64,000 nt of DNA from CAVPCZ01 sp963779225 (GCA_963779225.1 CAVZWW010000003.1:1178001-1242000), one strand, 5' to 3'. Counted from the stretch's first letter, positions 46,130 to 55,319 are shown. The notes: generated by a model not told the origin, from the letters alone. Translations and numbers: made by a program.

Positions 46130-47305
46130 GTGAAGCGCTTCTGGCTTACACTTCTCTTCGTGCCTCTCGTCTCCTCTCCCGCGGGAGCGCAGGCTGAGCT
46201 GTTCTCCCTGCACGGGTATCTGAAGAACCTTGCCGGCTGGATGGAGGATCCCGCAATTGCATACGGCACCGCGCCGGGCAATTTCCAGGATATCGTGCAC
46301 AACCGGTTGAATTTCCGGATGTATCCATCGTCCGCATTGGTTCTCGCCTGCGATGTCCGGACACAGTTCATCTATCAGGAGAACCTGAACCCGAACAGGA
46401 CCTACAGCGCGCAGATCAGACAGGCCGAAGACATGGTCAATCTCTCCCGTGTGTTGATCGACGGGCGTGATGCGGTTCTGGTGACCCAGGTTGACCGTCT
46501 CAATCTTGACTGGACGTCAGGTCCCCTCCAGATCACCGCCGGCCGCCAGCGTATAGCCTGGGGAACGGCACTCGTGTGGAATCCCACGGACATTTTCAAC
46601 CCCTATTCGATCCTCGATTTCGACTACGAAGAACGTCCGGGCGTCGATGGCATCCGTGCGCAATATTTCACCGGACCAACGTCCAAAGTCGAACTCGCAG
46701 TGGCCCCCGGCGAGACGTCGCTGGAGCGGAGGGTGGCCGGACTTCTCAGGTTCAACTTCCGCGAATATGACTTCAACTTCATGGGAGGCTTCCTGCAGGG
46801 AGGTTATTTTGCGGGGTTCAGCTGGGCGGGACAGATCGCCGATGGCGGATTCCGGGGGGAAGTACGGTGGACAGGAAACCAGGAAACAGCGGGGTCAACG
46901 TTTCTTCCGGCCGACACGCTGTCATATCTGACAGCCTCCCTTTCCGCCGATTATACATTTTCCAGCAGCATTTATCTGCACGCAGAAGTACTCTTCAACG
47001 GGGACGGTGTCTCGGAAAATGCCGGCCTTCACTGGCCGGCGGCAACGGCGCGCCTGCAGCTATCCCCGTCCCGGTGGTCACTGTACGGTGAAGTATCCGG
47101 TGAACTTTCTCCGCTCGTCCGGGGGTCACTCTATTCGCTCATCAATCCTCTTGACGGTTCATTCATCGTCGTTCCGTCTCTCAGCTGGTCCGTCGTCACC
47201 GACTGGGATCTTCTGGCGATCGGTCTTTTCCCTTCAGGCGGGACCCTTTCGGAATTCGGAATACTGCCCGCGACGGCGTTAGTGCGCGTGAAGTGGTCGT
47301 TTTGA
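46130..47305 (+). CDS. Outer-membrane beta-barrel (porin-like) linked to the ABC operon
   Basis: 391 residues from a GTG at 46130, where a signal peptide begins (KRFWLTLLFVPLVSSPAGAQ); a TTG start at 46031 would put the duplicated ATPase tail in front and is unlikely. Amphipathic strands run throughout, with GRQRIAWGTALVWNPTDIFNP typical of DUF1302/alginate-export-type barrels, and the chain ends in an aromatic strand (VRVKWSF). The ribosome binding site is weak. It probably forms the outer-membrane part of the LolA/ABC unit. Confidence 0.8.
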   Translation: MKRFWLTLLFVPLVSSPAGAQAELFSLHGYLKNLAGWMEDPAIAYGTAPGNFQDIVHNRLNFRMYPSSALVLACDVRTQFIYQENLNPNRTYSAQIRQAEDMVNLSRVLIDGRDAVLVTQVDRLNLDWTSGPLQITAGRQRIAWGTALVWNPTDIFNPYSILDFDYEERPGVDGIRAQYFTGPTSKVELAVAPGETSLERRVAGLLRFNFREYDFNFMGGFLQGGYFAGFSWAGQIADGGFRGEVRWTGNQETAGSTFLPADTLSYLTASLSADYTFSSSIYLHAEVLFNGDGVSENAGLHWPAATARLQLSPSRWSLYGEVSGELSPLVRGSLYSLINPLDGSFIVVPSLSWSVVTDWDLLAIGLFPSGGTLSEFGILPATALVRVKWSF

Positions 47306-47439
47306 AACCAACAACATTTAATACTCTCCTTGCCGGAACCACCGCCAACAGCAGGACATAACGGTGCGCGGTGCGACATGGTTGAAAACGCAAAGGTGTG
47401 TGCAACGGTGACACCCGGCCACGTCCGATGGGAAGATGA

Positions 47440-47559
47440 AAGAAGATCGCTCTGGTTGCGCATGACAACAAGAAGCGTGATCTTAAGGATTAAGACCGCC
47501 TTGCGCCGGAGTATGATTTCTATCGATCGCGGAAGATCGGAGAAGATGAACAACGATAA
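47440..47559 (+). pseudogene. Internally deleted methylglyoxal synthase remnant
   Basis: In one frame the DNA spells KKIALVAHDNKKRDLKD, a TAA, then DRLAPEYDFYRSRKI and a final stop. The first part matches residues 12-26 and the second matches about residues 137-151 of the intact methylglyoxal synthase at 52300-52770. The middle ~110 codons, with all catalytic residues but the first, are gone and both ends remain in the same frame. It is a decayed paralogue or the scar of a duplication followed by deletion. Confidence 0.75.
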
Positions 47560-47576
47560 CGGCAGTGTACGTTGAG

Positions 47577-48170
47577 ATGATAAAGATGCCGATTCAGCTA
47601 CTCACGGTCTTTACTGCCGTGCTTCTCACCTCCTGCTCCGGCGAACCGGTCGGTCCTGGTCGCCCGCTCGTCAGGTTGACGGGAATGCTCGCGGTAACGC
47701 ATCTGGGTATTCATTCTTCTGGCTACGGTCCAACATACATGCTCTGGAACAAGGATTTCACAACTAGCGTCCCGCTTCTTGGGGCCATCCGCGATGATGA
47801 TGACCAGTTGCTCATCTCTGTCGTGGGTTCCTGGGCTGATTCGACGTCTCCGATGTGGCATGATAACTCCGGTAGCGGCCGCGTGTTTGAGGTTTCCCAT
47901 TATGATGTGAAGTCAAGGGTCCACTACCATGATTTTCTTGTTCCGGCGGCAAGCAAGAGCGCCCGGGAGTTGTATGGATGCTCCGTTTCGTGGAACAAGA
48001 CGTTCGGCTGGGAAGAGGAGTCTGGTGCGCCGCTCATCCGGGTACGGATGACGGACACGTTTTCACCGGAGACGCCAAGGCCGTATATCCAATTCGAATT
48101 CGATGCCATGAATGGAGGATTCTTTGGAGTCTCCGACAACCTCGAGGGCAGGAACCCTTGTGATTTATAG
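47577..48170 (+). CDS. Putative lipoprotein of unknown function
   Basis: 197 residues from the ATG at 47577 (ATG at 47586 is an alternative). The signal peptide ends in a lipobox, LLTSC, so it should be lipidated. The mature part is beta-rich with HLGIHSSGYGPTYMLW and YIQFEFDAMNGGFFGVSDN. I do not recognise the family. It follows the methylglyoxal synthase remnant, and its first codons begin 17 bases after the remnant ends. Confidence 0.6.
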   Translation: MIKMPIQLLTVFTAVLLTSCSGEPVGPGRPLVRLTGMLAVTHLGIHSSGYGPTYMLWNKDFTTSVPLLGAIRDDDDQLLISVVGSWADSTSPMWHDNSGSGRVFEVSHYDVKSRVHYHDFLVPAASKSARELYGCSVSWNKTFGWEEESGAPLIRVRMTDTFSPETPRPYIQFEFDAMNGGFFGVSDNLEGRNPCDL

Positions 48171-48267
48171 TTCGTCGGATGCCTGCCATCAAACCTTTTC
48201 CAGTGGACAGCGCTCTCGACAGAGCGTGTATCGACAATTATCGGACTGCGCTATCTTCTCAGCGATT

Positions 48268-48284
48268 GTCCCGCTTCGCGGGAC
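48268..48284. terminator. Hairpin between the lipoprotein and the glycosidase-like gene
   Basis: GTCCCGC and GCGGGAC flank a three-base loop (TTC), about 100 bases past the lipoprotein stop. No T-run follows, so this is a weak terminator candidate. Confidence 0.35.
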
Positions 48285-48367
48285 AGAAGACCCACGGGGA
48301 GAAGGGAGACGTGACGATCGTGATGCGGATACGTCAGGGTCGAAGAAATCCGCACGCGGCCACGCGC

Positions 48368-49579
48368 ATGACCATGAGAATTCTTGCAGCAGCGTTCCTC
48401 TGGTCTTTGGCAGCAATGCTCAATAAGAGGGATGGCATGGCACAGCAACAATATCTTGTTGTCAATATCATACCCGGAGAGGAATACCAGCCTGTCTTTG
48501 AGGACATCCTGCGGGTCACGAAGAGGAGAACCTCCGAAGGCATTGCTCCCGGTATCGGCGCCATCTTTTCATACCTCAACCAACCCCGGGATCGGTGCAG
48601 GGACGATCTGCTGAGGTTCCTCTCGTTGGCGGAGCGTTACGAAGTCCCCGTCGTGGTACAGCTGGACGGTGAGCAATGGTGGGATGCGCGTCCCGACCTG
48701 TGGAACTGGTGGGATCCGGAGCGCTCCGGCTACGACCCGGGAAACAGGCAGAACGTCGAGTGGTCAGGATGGGGCCCGGAATACGCGATGAAGATTGCCT
48801 GGAGGAACTGGGGGAAACAGATGCGGGTTCTGCCCCCTCCGAATTTCATGAGTCTCCGCTACCGCCGGGCATGCCACAAAGAAATGCGCGTGTTCATTCC
48901 CCTGATCCTCCGGTGGAGGAACGGACTGCCGGAACGCAAGCGGTCTCTGCTTATAGGCATAAAGCTCGGATGGGAAAGTTCCATCGGCGTGAACGCGTTC
49001 TACTATCCGGACGGGAACAGGCTCCTGAATCTTCCTGATGATCAAGATCCTCAGGTTGAACTCAAGGGTCATCTGGTACCGGATCGCGGCGTTGCAGCGA
49101 TCGGGTATGCCGCTGTCACGACCGCTCACCTGGCGAAGAGCGGAGCGTTGCAGGAAGCTCACCTCGCCGAGATTGTTCGATGGCATCTAGACGACCTCTG
49201 TTCCCTTGCCGCCGGACTAGGCGTGCCACGCGAGAAATTGTTCACCCATGTGGGCGGGTGGAAGGACGAAGAACTTCTTTATGATACCGCCCTCAACGAA
49301 TACTCCTGCCCCGGGTGGAGTTTCTACAGACACGCGGGCGATGCTGCACAGGACACGGGGGTGCAGAGGGCTCTCCGGAAAAACAATGCGCCGTTCTGGG
49401 CCGCTGTCGAATGGCTCTTGATGGGGAAGTATAGTAGTGAAGCCTGGCAGAACGCAATCGCGCGGGTATTGTCAATCCCGAAGTGCCGCTACATATGCAT
49501 CTACAATTGGAGTGGTATTAGGGACGACCCGGCGGCAATCGACGCGATCCAGAATATTCTGGATGTCCGGAAGGAATGA
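48368..49579 (+). CDS. Secreted TIM-barrel glycoside-hydrolase-like protein
   Basis: 403 residues from the ATG at 48368, where a signal-like stretch starts (RILAAAFLWSLAAML); the open frame extends upstream without family character. The pattern VVNIIPGEEYQPVFED, APGIGAIFSYLNQPRDRC, VPVVVQLDGEQWWD, LLIGIKLGWESSIGVNAFYYP and CRYICIYNWSG reads like successive strands of a (beta/alpha)8 barrel with candidate acids in QLDGEQW and KLGWESS. I cannot name a GH family. It may act on a polysaccharide outside the cytoplasm. Confidence 0.6.
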   Translation: MTMRILAAAFLWSLAAMLNKRDGMAQQQYLVVNIIPGEEYQPVFEDILRVTKRRTSEGIAPGIGAIFSYLNQPRDRCRDDLLRFLSLAERYEVPVVVQLDGEQWWDARPDLWNWWDPERSGYDPGNRQNVEWSGWGPEYAMKIAWRNWGKQMRVLPPPNFMSLRYRRACHKEMRVFIPLILRWRNGLPERKRSLLIGIKLGWESSIGVNAFYYPDGNRLLNLPDDQDPQVELKGHLVPDRGVAAIGYAAVTTAHLAKSGALQEAHLAEIVRWHLDDLCSLAAGLGVPREKLFTHVGGWKDEELLYDTALNEYSCPGWSFYRHAGDAAQDTGVQRALRKNNAPFWAAVEWLLMGKYSSEAWQNAIARVLSIPKCRYICIYNWSGIRDDPAAIDAIQNILDVRKE

Positions 49580-49711
49580 CCCGAAAACGAATGTGCCGGG
49601 GGAAGGCTGAAATCGGGTGGTGAAACAACTTCTGTAGGTGGAGTTCTGTCCCGGGATCCGGCTGCGACAAATACAAAGCCCTGGTGGTATGGCGCCCGCG
49701 GCGAATGGCTT

Positions 49712-50155
49712 GTGGTCATCCAGGTCTTACTTATCGGGCTGGTATTCTTCGGCCCTCGCACAGTGGCCGGTCAACCGGCCTGGCCGTTCCCATTCCCCCG
49801 TGTCTGCTCAATTGTGGGCGGGATGTCAATGCTCATGGGTGGTGTCCTGTTTGTCGCCGGGCTTGCCCGACTGGGCCCTGGCTTGACCCCGCTGCCGTAT
49901 CCGAAAGACGGGGGAGCGCTCATCCGGAAGGGTCCGTACGCAATCGTGCGCCATCCAATCTACAGCGGAGGACTCGTTCTTGCCTTCGGGTGGGCACTGC
50001 ATGTCCATGGTTGGCTCACACTCGGCTACGTGATTATCCTGTTCGTCTTCCTGGATATGAAATCGCGACGCGAAGAGAAATGGTTGACAGAGAGATATCC
50101 GCAGTACGTGGAATATCAGAAGCGAGTGCGCAAGCTCATCCCCTTCATTTATTGA
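49712..50155 (+). CDS. Isoprenylcysteine carboxyl methyltransferase-like membrane protein
   Basis: At least 147 residues with three or four helices. The ICMT/PEMT signature is present: GGALIRKGPYAIVRHPIYSG and a late EEKWLTERYPQYVEYQKRV. Members methylate small lipids or thiols using S-adenosylmethionine. The GTG at 49712 has no ribosome binding site, and family-like residues (KPWWYGARGEWLV) continue upstream in frame with no ATG/GTG/TTG before the previous stop. The true start is therefore unclear, and a non-standard start or lost start codon is possible. Confidence 0.75.
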   Translation: MVIQVLLIGLVFFGPRTVAGQPAWPFPFPRVCSIVGGMSMLMGGVLFVAGLARLGPGLTPLPYPKDGGALIRKGPYAIVRHPIYSGGLVLAFGWALHVHGWLTLGYVIILFVFLDMKSRREEKWLTERYPQYVEYQKRVRKLIPFIY

Positions 50156-50245
50156 TCGTGCGTCAGCTTCACACGCTGCCTGACACCGCATACGATCACC
50201 GTTCATGAAAGACTCTGATGTGAGTTTGATCTGAGTGAAATGTAC

Positions 50246-50269
50246 TTTCCCCATCCCTACCTGGGGAAA
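50246..50269. terminator. Terminator-like hairpin after the methyltransferase gene
   Basis: TTTCCCCA and TGGGGAAA form a perfect eight-pair stem around an eight-base loop, about 90 bases past the stop. The right arm is A-rich, so on the minus strand the structure would be followed by T-rich sequence; no opposing gene is near. Confidence 0.4.
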
Positions 50270-50432
50270 ATTAATATGTATCAATGGCTTTTGCTGATAG
50301 GCAGGCATGAACAACGGCATACGCCGCAGATCGAGACGATGAAGGAAAGCTGGAGATGAAGATGATCTACGCAACCGATCCCCGTTTCCTTGACAGGCGA
50401 TGGGGCGGCCATGCTGCTCATCAGGAGCAATC

Positions 50433-51023
50433 ATGAGACGAATTTGTGTCTTCTGCGGTTCGAGTCCGGGTGCAAAGCCCGAATACTCTCAAGCGGCAAG
50501 GCACCTCGGGAGTGTTCTGGCGCAGAGACAGTGGGGATTGGTGTATGGGGGTGGCAATGTTGGTCTGATGGGACAAATCGCCAACACGGTCATTGAACAG
50601 GGAGGTGAAGTTATCGGTGTTATTCCACGGGGACTGTTGGAAAGGAGGGTCGCGTTAACCGGCCTGTCAGATTTACGGGTGGTCGGTTCGATGCACGAGC
50701 GCAAGGCCGTGATGGCGGAATTGGCTGATGGCTTCATTGCTTTGCCGGGTGGGCTGGGGACGCTGGAAGAGTTCTTTGAAGTGTGGACCTGGGCACAATT
50801 GGGGTTACATCAGAAACCCTGCGGATTCATCAATACGTGTGACTATTATACGCCGCTCATTTCCTTCCTTGATCATCTGGTGGCGGAAGGGTTTCTGGCG
50901 CCACCACATCGGTCGATGGTGATGGTTGAAGAACATCCGGAAGCGTTGCTGAACCAATTTGACCGGTACAAGGCTCCGGTAGTTGACAAGGCGGCCTGGG
51001 CGCTGAAGCTTGGACAGACATAG
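50433..51023 (+). CDS. LOG-family nucleotide phosphoribohydrolase (TIGR00730)
   Basis: 196 residues from the ATG at 50433 (AGGAGC upstream). The Rossmann-like opening (RRICVFCGSSPG), GGGNVGLMG, MHERK (87-91) and PGGLGTLEE (105-113) are the defining motifs. The family releases the base from nucleoside 5'-monophosphates such as AMP or cytokinin riboside monophosphate. In bacteria it is usually a housekeeping or nucleotide-turnover enzyme. It stands alone, well spaced from the neighbours. Confidence 0.92.
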   Translation: MRRICVFCGSSPGAKPEYSQAARHLGSVLAQRQWGLVYGGGNVGLMGQIANTVIEQGGEVIGVIPRGLLERRVALTGLSDLRVVGSMHERKAVMAELADGFIALPGGLGTLEEFFEVWTWAQLGLHQKPCGFINTCDYYTPLISFLDHLVAEGFLAPPHRSMVMVEEHPEALLNQFDRYKAPVVDKAAWALKLGQT

Positions 51024-51193
51024 AGTCTTCTCAATCCGTCCAAAAAGGACGAGCAAGGCCGTGCGGCTTTGATGCATCAATGGGTGCGCTTCTGATTGCC
51101 GCCGGTGCTGGTTATTGTCGTGCTTCTGTCGCCCTGCCGTGTGAGGGTGAGCACATCCCCACTTGGAGCCGTGAAACAGTCCAAAGGATCACC

Positions 51194-52096
51194 ATGCGAT
51201 ACCGCTACTATACATGCGATGTCTTCACCGACACCCGGTTCGGGGGAAATCCGCTGGCGGTTCTGCCGGCGGCGGAGGGTCTTCTTGACGGGCAGATGCA
51301 GCAGATCGCCCGCGAGTTCAATTTCTCGGAAACCACATTCGTGCTGCCGGCCCGGGAGGGGCACGCCTGCAGAGTGCGTATCTTCACGCCGGCACGCGAG
51401 GTGCCCTTCGCCGGACACCCGAATGTCGGGACGGCGTTTGTTCTGGCAACCCTGGGCATGTTTGGGGTGTCCGACGCACCCATCGCGGTTACCTTCGAAG
51501 AGAAGGCCGGGTTGGTCCCGATCGTCATTCGCACACGCCAGGGCGGACGAATCTGGTGTGAACTTGCGGCTCCTCAGACCCTCTCTCTCGGTAAGACCAT
51601 TTCCGTTCAGTATGTAGCGCCGGCAGTGTCTCTCGCCGTAGAGGACATCATCACGACAGTTCATATGCCGCAGGTGGCATCGGTTGGGCTTCCGTTTCTG
51701 ATGGTGGAACTCCGGGATCGTGGCGCCCTCGAGCGGGCCCGACCCAACATCCAGGAATTTGAGGGCCTGGTTGGTGAGGGCATTGATCCTCCTGACGTGC
51801 ATCTCTACACGAGGACCTCCGACGGTTTCGACATTCGGGCGAGAATGTTTGCACCTATGGATGGCATTCTTGAAGACCCCGCCACCGGCAGCGCAAACTG
51901 TGCACTCGTCGGGTTACTCAGTTTCTACAATAACGTGCCCAACGGTACCTTCCACTGGCGTATCGCCCAGGGTGTGGAGATGGGACGGCCGAGCGTTCTG
52001 GATGCCCGCACCGAGAAGAAAGACGGCGAGGTGAAGGGCGTGTGGATCGGCGGGGAGTCCGTGCTTGTCGGCGAAGGCCACATCGAGGTGCAGTGA
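51194..52096 (+). CDS. PhzF-family isomerase
   Basis: 300 residues from the ATG at 51194, with AAAGGA five bases upstream. DVFTDTRFGGNPLAVLP opens the fold, and the catalytic Glu is E46 in FSETTFV. FTPAREVPFAGHPNVGT and EDPATGSANCALV are the repeated-half motifs. PhzF enzymes isomerise 2,3-dihydro-3-hydroxyanthranilate in phenazine makers, but most stand-alone members, as here with no phenazine genes, have unknown substrates. Confidence 0.92.
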   Translation: MRYRYYTCDVFTDTRFGGNPLAVLPAAEGLLDGQMQQIAREFNFSETTFVLPAREGHACRVRIFTPAREVPFAGHPNVGTAFVLATLGMFGVSDAPIAVTFEEKAGLVPIVIRTRQGGRIWCELAAPQTLSLGKTISVQYVAPAVSLAVEDIITTVHMPQVASVGLPFLMVELRDRGALERARPNIQEFEGLVGEGIDPPDVHLYTRTSDGFDIRARMFAPMDGILEDPATGSANCALVGLLSFYNNVPNGTFHWRIAQGVEMGRPSVLDARTEKKDGEVKGVWIGGESVLVGEGHIEVQ

Positions 52097-52299
52097 CCCG
52101 GCTGCCCCACCGTCCATGCAGGGTGATCCGCATCCGCGGAATGACTGGAATATGCAGGTGACGGCCGTGTTGTTGAAGGCGTTGACGGCCGGTCAGCACG
52201 CACCGGAAATCATGGTGGCTGCCACGGTCTGTTCGGCATTTGGTCTGTGGTTCGGGTTAGTGCTGTCTAGCGGTCCGATCAAGAAAGGAGACCATGTTC

Positions 52300-52770
52300 A
52301 TGATTTACAGGAAGATCTCAATGGAACACGACAAGAAGATCGCTCTTGTCGCCCATGACAACAAGAAGCGTGATCTGGTTGAATGGGCGGAATTCAATCG
52401 AGAACTATTGGCTCACCACAAGCTTTATGCAACCGGCACAACCGGTGAACTCCTGGAACAGGAGCTCGGCTTCAAAGTCAAGAAACTCCAGAGCGGCCCT
52501 TTGGGCGGAGACCTGCAAATCGGAGCCAGGATAGCCGATGGTGAGATCGATTTTCTCATTTTCTTCTCGGATCCTCTCGAACCGCAGCCCCATGACCCGG
52601 ACGTCAAGGCGCTCTTGCGGATGGCGGTGGTGTGGAATGTTCCGATTGCCTGCAACCGGGCGTCTGCAGATTTCATGATCTCCTCCCCGTTGATGGATGG
52701 GGATTATGATCGTCTTGTGCCGGATTACGATTTCTATCGGAGCCGGAAGATAGCCCAGGGTGGACAATGA
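52300..52770 (+). CDS. mgsA: Methylglyoxal synthase
   Basis: 156 residues from the ATG at 52300, which has AAAGGAG nine bases upstream; the ATG at 52294 is only three bases from it. With this start the key residues fall at H19, D20, D71, D91, H98 and D101, the numbering of the E. coli enzyme, in VAHDNKK, GPLGGDLQIG and FFSDPLEPQPHDPD. It converts dihydroxyacetone phosphate to methylglyoxal and phosphate. A deleted second copy lies at 47440-47559. Two VOC-fold proteins (37821, 53831) are in the window but are not clearly glyoxalase I. Confidence 0.95.
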   Translation: MIYRKISMEHDKKIALVAHDNKKRDLVEWAEFNRELLAHHKLYATGTTGELLEQELGFKVKKLQSGPLGGDLQIGARIADGEIDFLIFFSDPLEPQPHDPDVKALLRMAVVWNVPIACNRASADFMISSPLMDGDYDRLVPDYDFYRSRKIAQGGQ

Positions 52771-52902
52771 AGACCAGGCCCGGTTGCCAACCGTATCATG
52801 GCCCTGATTGCGGTAGCGGGGATCCGCCATGAGCCTGTGACGCAAGGGTGACATGCAAAGCGGGTAGTGTGTTGAACGAATCACGACGCAAAGGAACAAG
52901 CT

Positions 52903-53775
52903 ATGCATTGCGGAGATCACGTCGGGGCGACGGTGGCAAGCGGAATCGCTCTTCTGTCTTTGATCGTATTCCCGGGTTGCCGTTTCGTCCAGACTGAATA
53001 CGCGGAAAAGGTTAAGGACGAGTTTGTCAGACAACCACTGGCACCGGAAGAAATCCTTACTGAATCCGAGATTGCCCACTTACCTGCGGCGGTAAGGAAG
53101 TACCTTGCCTACACCGGCGCAATAGGGAAGAGCAAACCGCAAAACGTCCGAATACTGTTTGATGCTCAAATGACAAGGAAACCGGGCGACGCTCCAATGG
53201 TTGCTCCCTCCGAACAATACAATTTCTACGGCAGTCCAACCCGGATATTCTTCATGAAAGCGAGTACGTTTCTTGTTCCCATTCGGATCTTGCACGTCTA
53301 CGCCGATCAGAAAGCGACATTTGTCGTCAGGGTTGCATCACTCTTCAACGCAGTAGACATTGCGGGAGAGGATCTGACCACGGCAGAGACGGTTACCCTC
53401 CTTAATGATCTGTGCATCTTTGTACCGGGACAGCTGATTGACCGCCGGCTTTCTTGGAAGGAGATAGACTCTCTTTCTGCCGGGGTGACCATTGAAAACG
53501 GCCCATACAGAGTCTCTGCGGTGCTCTCTTTTAATGAAAGAGGTGAGCTGGTGAACTTCGTATCAGAAGACCGATTTGCCTTGCAGGATGACGGGACACT
53601 GCGGAAGGCGAAATGGTCGACACCGGTCAGGGATTACAGGGAGATCGATGGAAGAAGAATCCCCACGCATGGAGAGACAATCTGGCATTATCCGGAAGGC
53701 GACTTCACGTATGGTGTCTTCACGTTGAAGGAAATCACGTACAATGTGCCGGGGTACCTTGAGGCACAACCATGA
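52903..53775 (+). CDS. DUF6544-family putative lipoprotein
   Basis: 290 residues. The N-terminus has a hydrophobic stretch ending in a cysteine (SLIVFPGC), so it may be lipidated. The pattern LPAAVRKYLAYTGAIG, VRILFDAQMTRKPG, NDLCIFVPGQLID and RRIPTHGETIWHYPEGDFTYG matches the DUF6544 family of envelope-associated proteins with no known role. It is a single gene between methylglyoxal synthase and a VOC protein. Confidence 0.72.
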   Translation: MHCGDHVGATVASGIALLSLIVFPGCRFVQTEYAEKVKDEFVRQPLAPEEILTESEIAHLPAAVRKYLAYTGAIGKSKPQNVRILFDAQMTRKPGDAPMVAPSEQYNFYGSPTRIFFMKASTFLVPIRILHVYADQKATFVVRVASLFNAVDIAGEDLTTAETVTLLNDLCIFVPGQLIDRRLSWKEIDSLSAGVTIENGPYRVSAVLSFNERGELVNFVSEDRFALQDDGTLRKAKWSTPVRDYREIDGRRIPTHGETIWHYPEGDFTYGVFTLKEITYNVPGYLEAQP

Positions 53776-53830
53776 TCAGGACTGTGCTCCCGCTCTCCCG
53801 GCCCTGCTCTAGACCAAGACTTCATACCGG

Positions 53831-54310
53831 ATGAACATGCATAATGGTACTCCAGTGACAATCGATGCAAAATACGTCCATACGAATGTGATCGCACGCG
53901 ATTGGCGCACCTTGTCCCTCTTTTATCAGGAGGTGTTCGGTTTCAAGCAGGTGCCACCCGAGCGACACTATGGAGGACACGATCTTGAACGTGGCACAGG
54001 TGTGCCGGGATCCGAACTCCATGGCATTCATCTGCGAATGCCCGGATATGATGATAGTGGTCCGACATTGGAGGTCTATTCCTACTCTATTCAAAGAGAG
54101 GCTCTGGAGCCTGCGGTGAATCGTCCTGGATTTGGACACATTGCCTTCTCTGTCGCTGATGTGGTCAAGGCTCGTGACATGGTCTTGCAGGGAGGTGGAA
54201 AGGCGGTGGGCGAAGTTGTCACGCTGGAAACTTCCACAGGAGGCAGGGTCACGTGGTGCTACATGACGGATCCTGAAGGCAACATCATCGAACTTCAATC
54301 GTGGTCATGA
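53831..54310 (+). CDS. VOC-superfamily glyoxalase/dioxygenase-like protein
   Basis: 159 residues. The two betaalphabetabetabeta repeats are visible: YVHTNVIARDWRTLSLFYQEVFGF at the start, RPGFGHIAFSVADVVKARDMV in the middle, and MTDPEGNIIELQSWS at the end, with metal ligands expected at His and Glu of the last two. A lactoylglutathione lyase-like role is possible but not shown. ATGs at 53831 and 53837 are both usable. Confidence 0.82.
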   Translation: MNMHNGTPVTIDAKYVHTNVIARDWRTLSLFYQEVFGFKQVPPERHYGGHDLERGTGVPGSELHGIHLRMPGYDDSGPTLEVYSYSIQREALEPAVNRPGFGHIAFSVADVVKARDMVLQGGGKAVGEVVTLETSTGGRVTWCYMTDPEGNIIELQSWS

Positions 54311-54418
54311 AAAGGAACGGCTCATACGGGGCCACCCAGGCGGCTCCACTCACCCCCGGCTGGTATTCTTCTGATCCACGTCGAATGCTGTTCCGGACAT
54401 AAGGCGGAGAAGACGTAC

Positions 54419-55087
54419 ATGGTGGATGCTGCTTTCATACCATATTCCGTTCACGGGAAACTCACCGTTGAAGAAATGAAGCGGCGGGCATCCGCCTTCT
54501 ATGTTGACGTCCGGGAAAGGCGTAGCGTGCGGGAGTTTTCAAGCCGGGAGGCACCCCGCGAGATCATTGAAAATTGTCTCCGTGCGGCGGGCACTGCGCC
54601 GAATGGCGCCAACTTGCAGCCCTGGCACTTCGTTGTCGTCAGCGATCCGGTGGTCAAGCGGAAGATACGTCTGGAAGCTGAGAAGGAGGAGCTCGAGTTC
54701 TACAAACACAAAGCCCCGCCCCAATGGCTTGAAGCCCTGGCTCCGCTCGGCACCGACGAGCACAAGCTCTTTCTGGAGACTGCCCCATATCTCATTGTGA
54801 TATTCGCCCAGAGCTATGGCCGGCTCCCGGATGGGCGGAAGGTCAAGCACTACTACGTACAGGAGTCGGTTGGTATAGCTACCGGCATCCTGATCACGGC
54901 GATCCACCATGCCGGGTTGGCGTCGCTCACGCACACCCCCAGTCAGATGGGATTTTTAAACCAGATCCTCGGCCGCCCCTCGCATGAGCGTCCGTTTCTG
55001 ATTCTCGTGGTGGGCTATCCGGCAAAGGAAGCACGCGTGCCGGTCATTACCAAGAAGCCGCTGGAAGAAATTGCGACATTCGTGTAG
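54419..55087 (+). CDS. Nitroreductase-fold enzyme of the iodotyrosine deiodinase (IYD) type
   Basis: 222 residues. FMN-binding RERRSVREFSSREAPRE and AAGTAPNGANLQPWHFVVV open the fold, and LGRPSHERPFLILVVGYPAK closes it. The residues that in human IYD hold the amino-acid zwitterion (E157, Y161, K182) have counterparts with the same spacing: E91, Y95 and K116. This predicts reductive dehalogenation of halotyrosines rather than simple nitro reduction. Assignment rests on recalled alignment. It is a single gene; no halogen-related neighbour is present. Confidence 0.85.
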   Translation: MVDAAFIPYSVHGKLTVEEMKRRASAFYVDVRERRSVREFSSREAPREIIENCLRAAGTAPNGANLQPWHFVVVSDPVVKRKIRLEAEKEELEFYKHKAPPQWLEALAPLGTDEHKLFLETAPYLIVIFAQSYGRLPDGRKVKHYYVQESVGIATGILITAIHHAGLASLTHTPSQMGFLNQILGRPSHERPFLILVVGYPAKEARVPVITKKPLEEIATFV

Positions 55088-55319
55088 ACGGGCGGTGTAA
55101 CAAGTGCTGTCATGAATCCCTGAACGGAAAGCCGGCGTTCCGGGGTGATCGCAGGCCGGAGACCCGATGAGATGCCACCGGACCGGCGCCTCCGCCTGCG
55201 AATACCTCCTGATACACATCACGCATGCGGCAATTGATAGTGCCGGTCTCGACTAGTCCTTTCATGACCTGCCTGGGATCGATTCACCGGGGTCACAGAT
55301 CACATTGACAGAGGATGCC

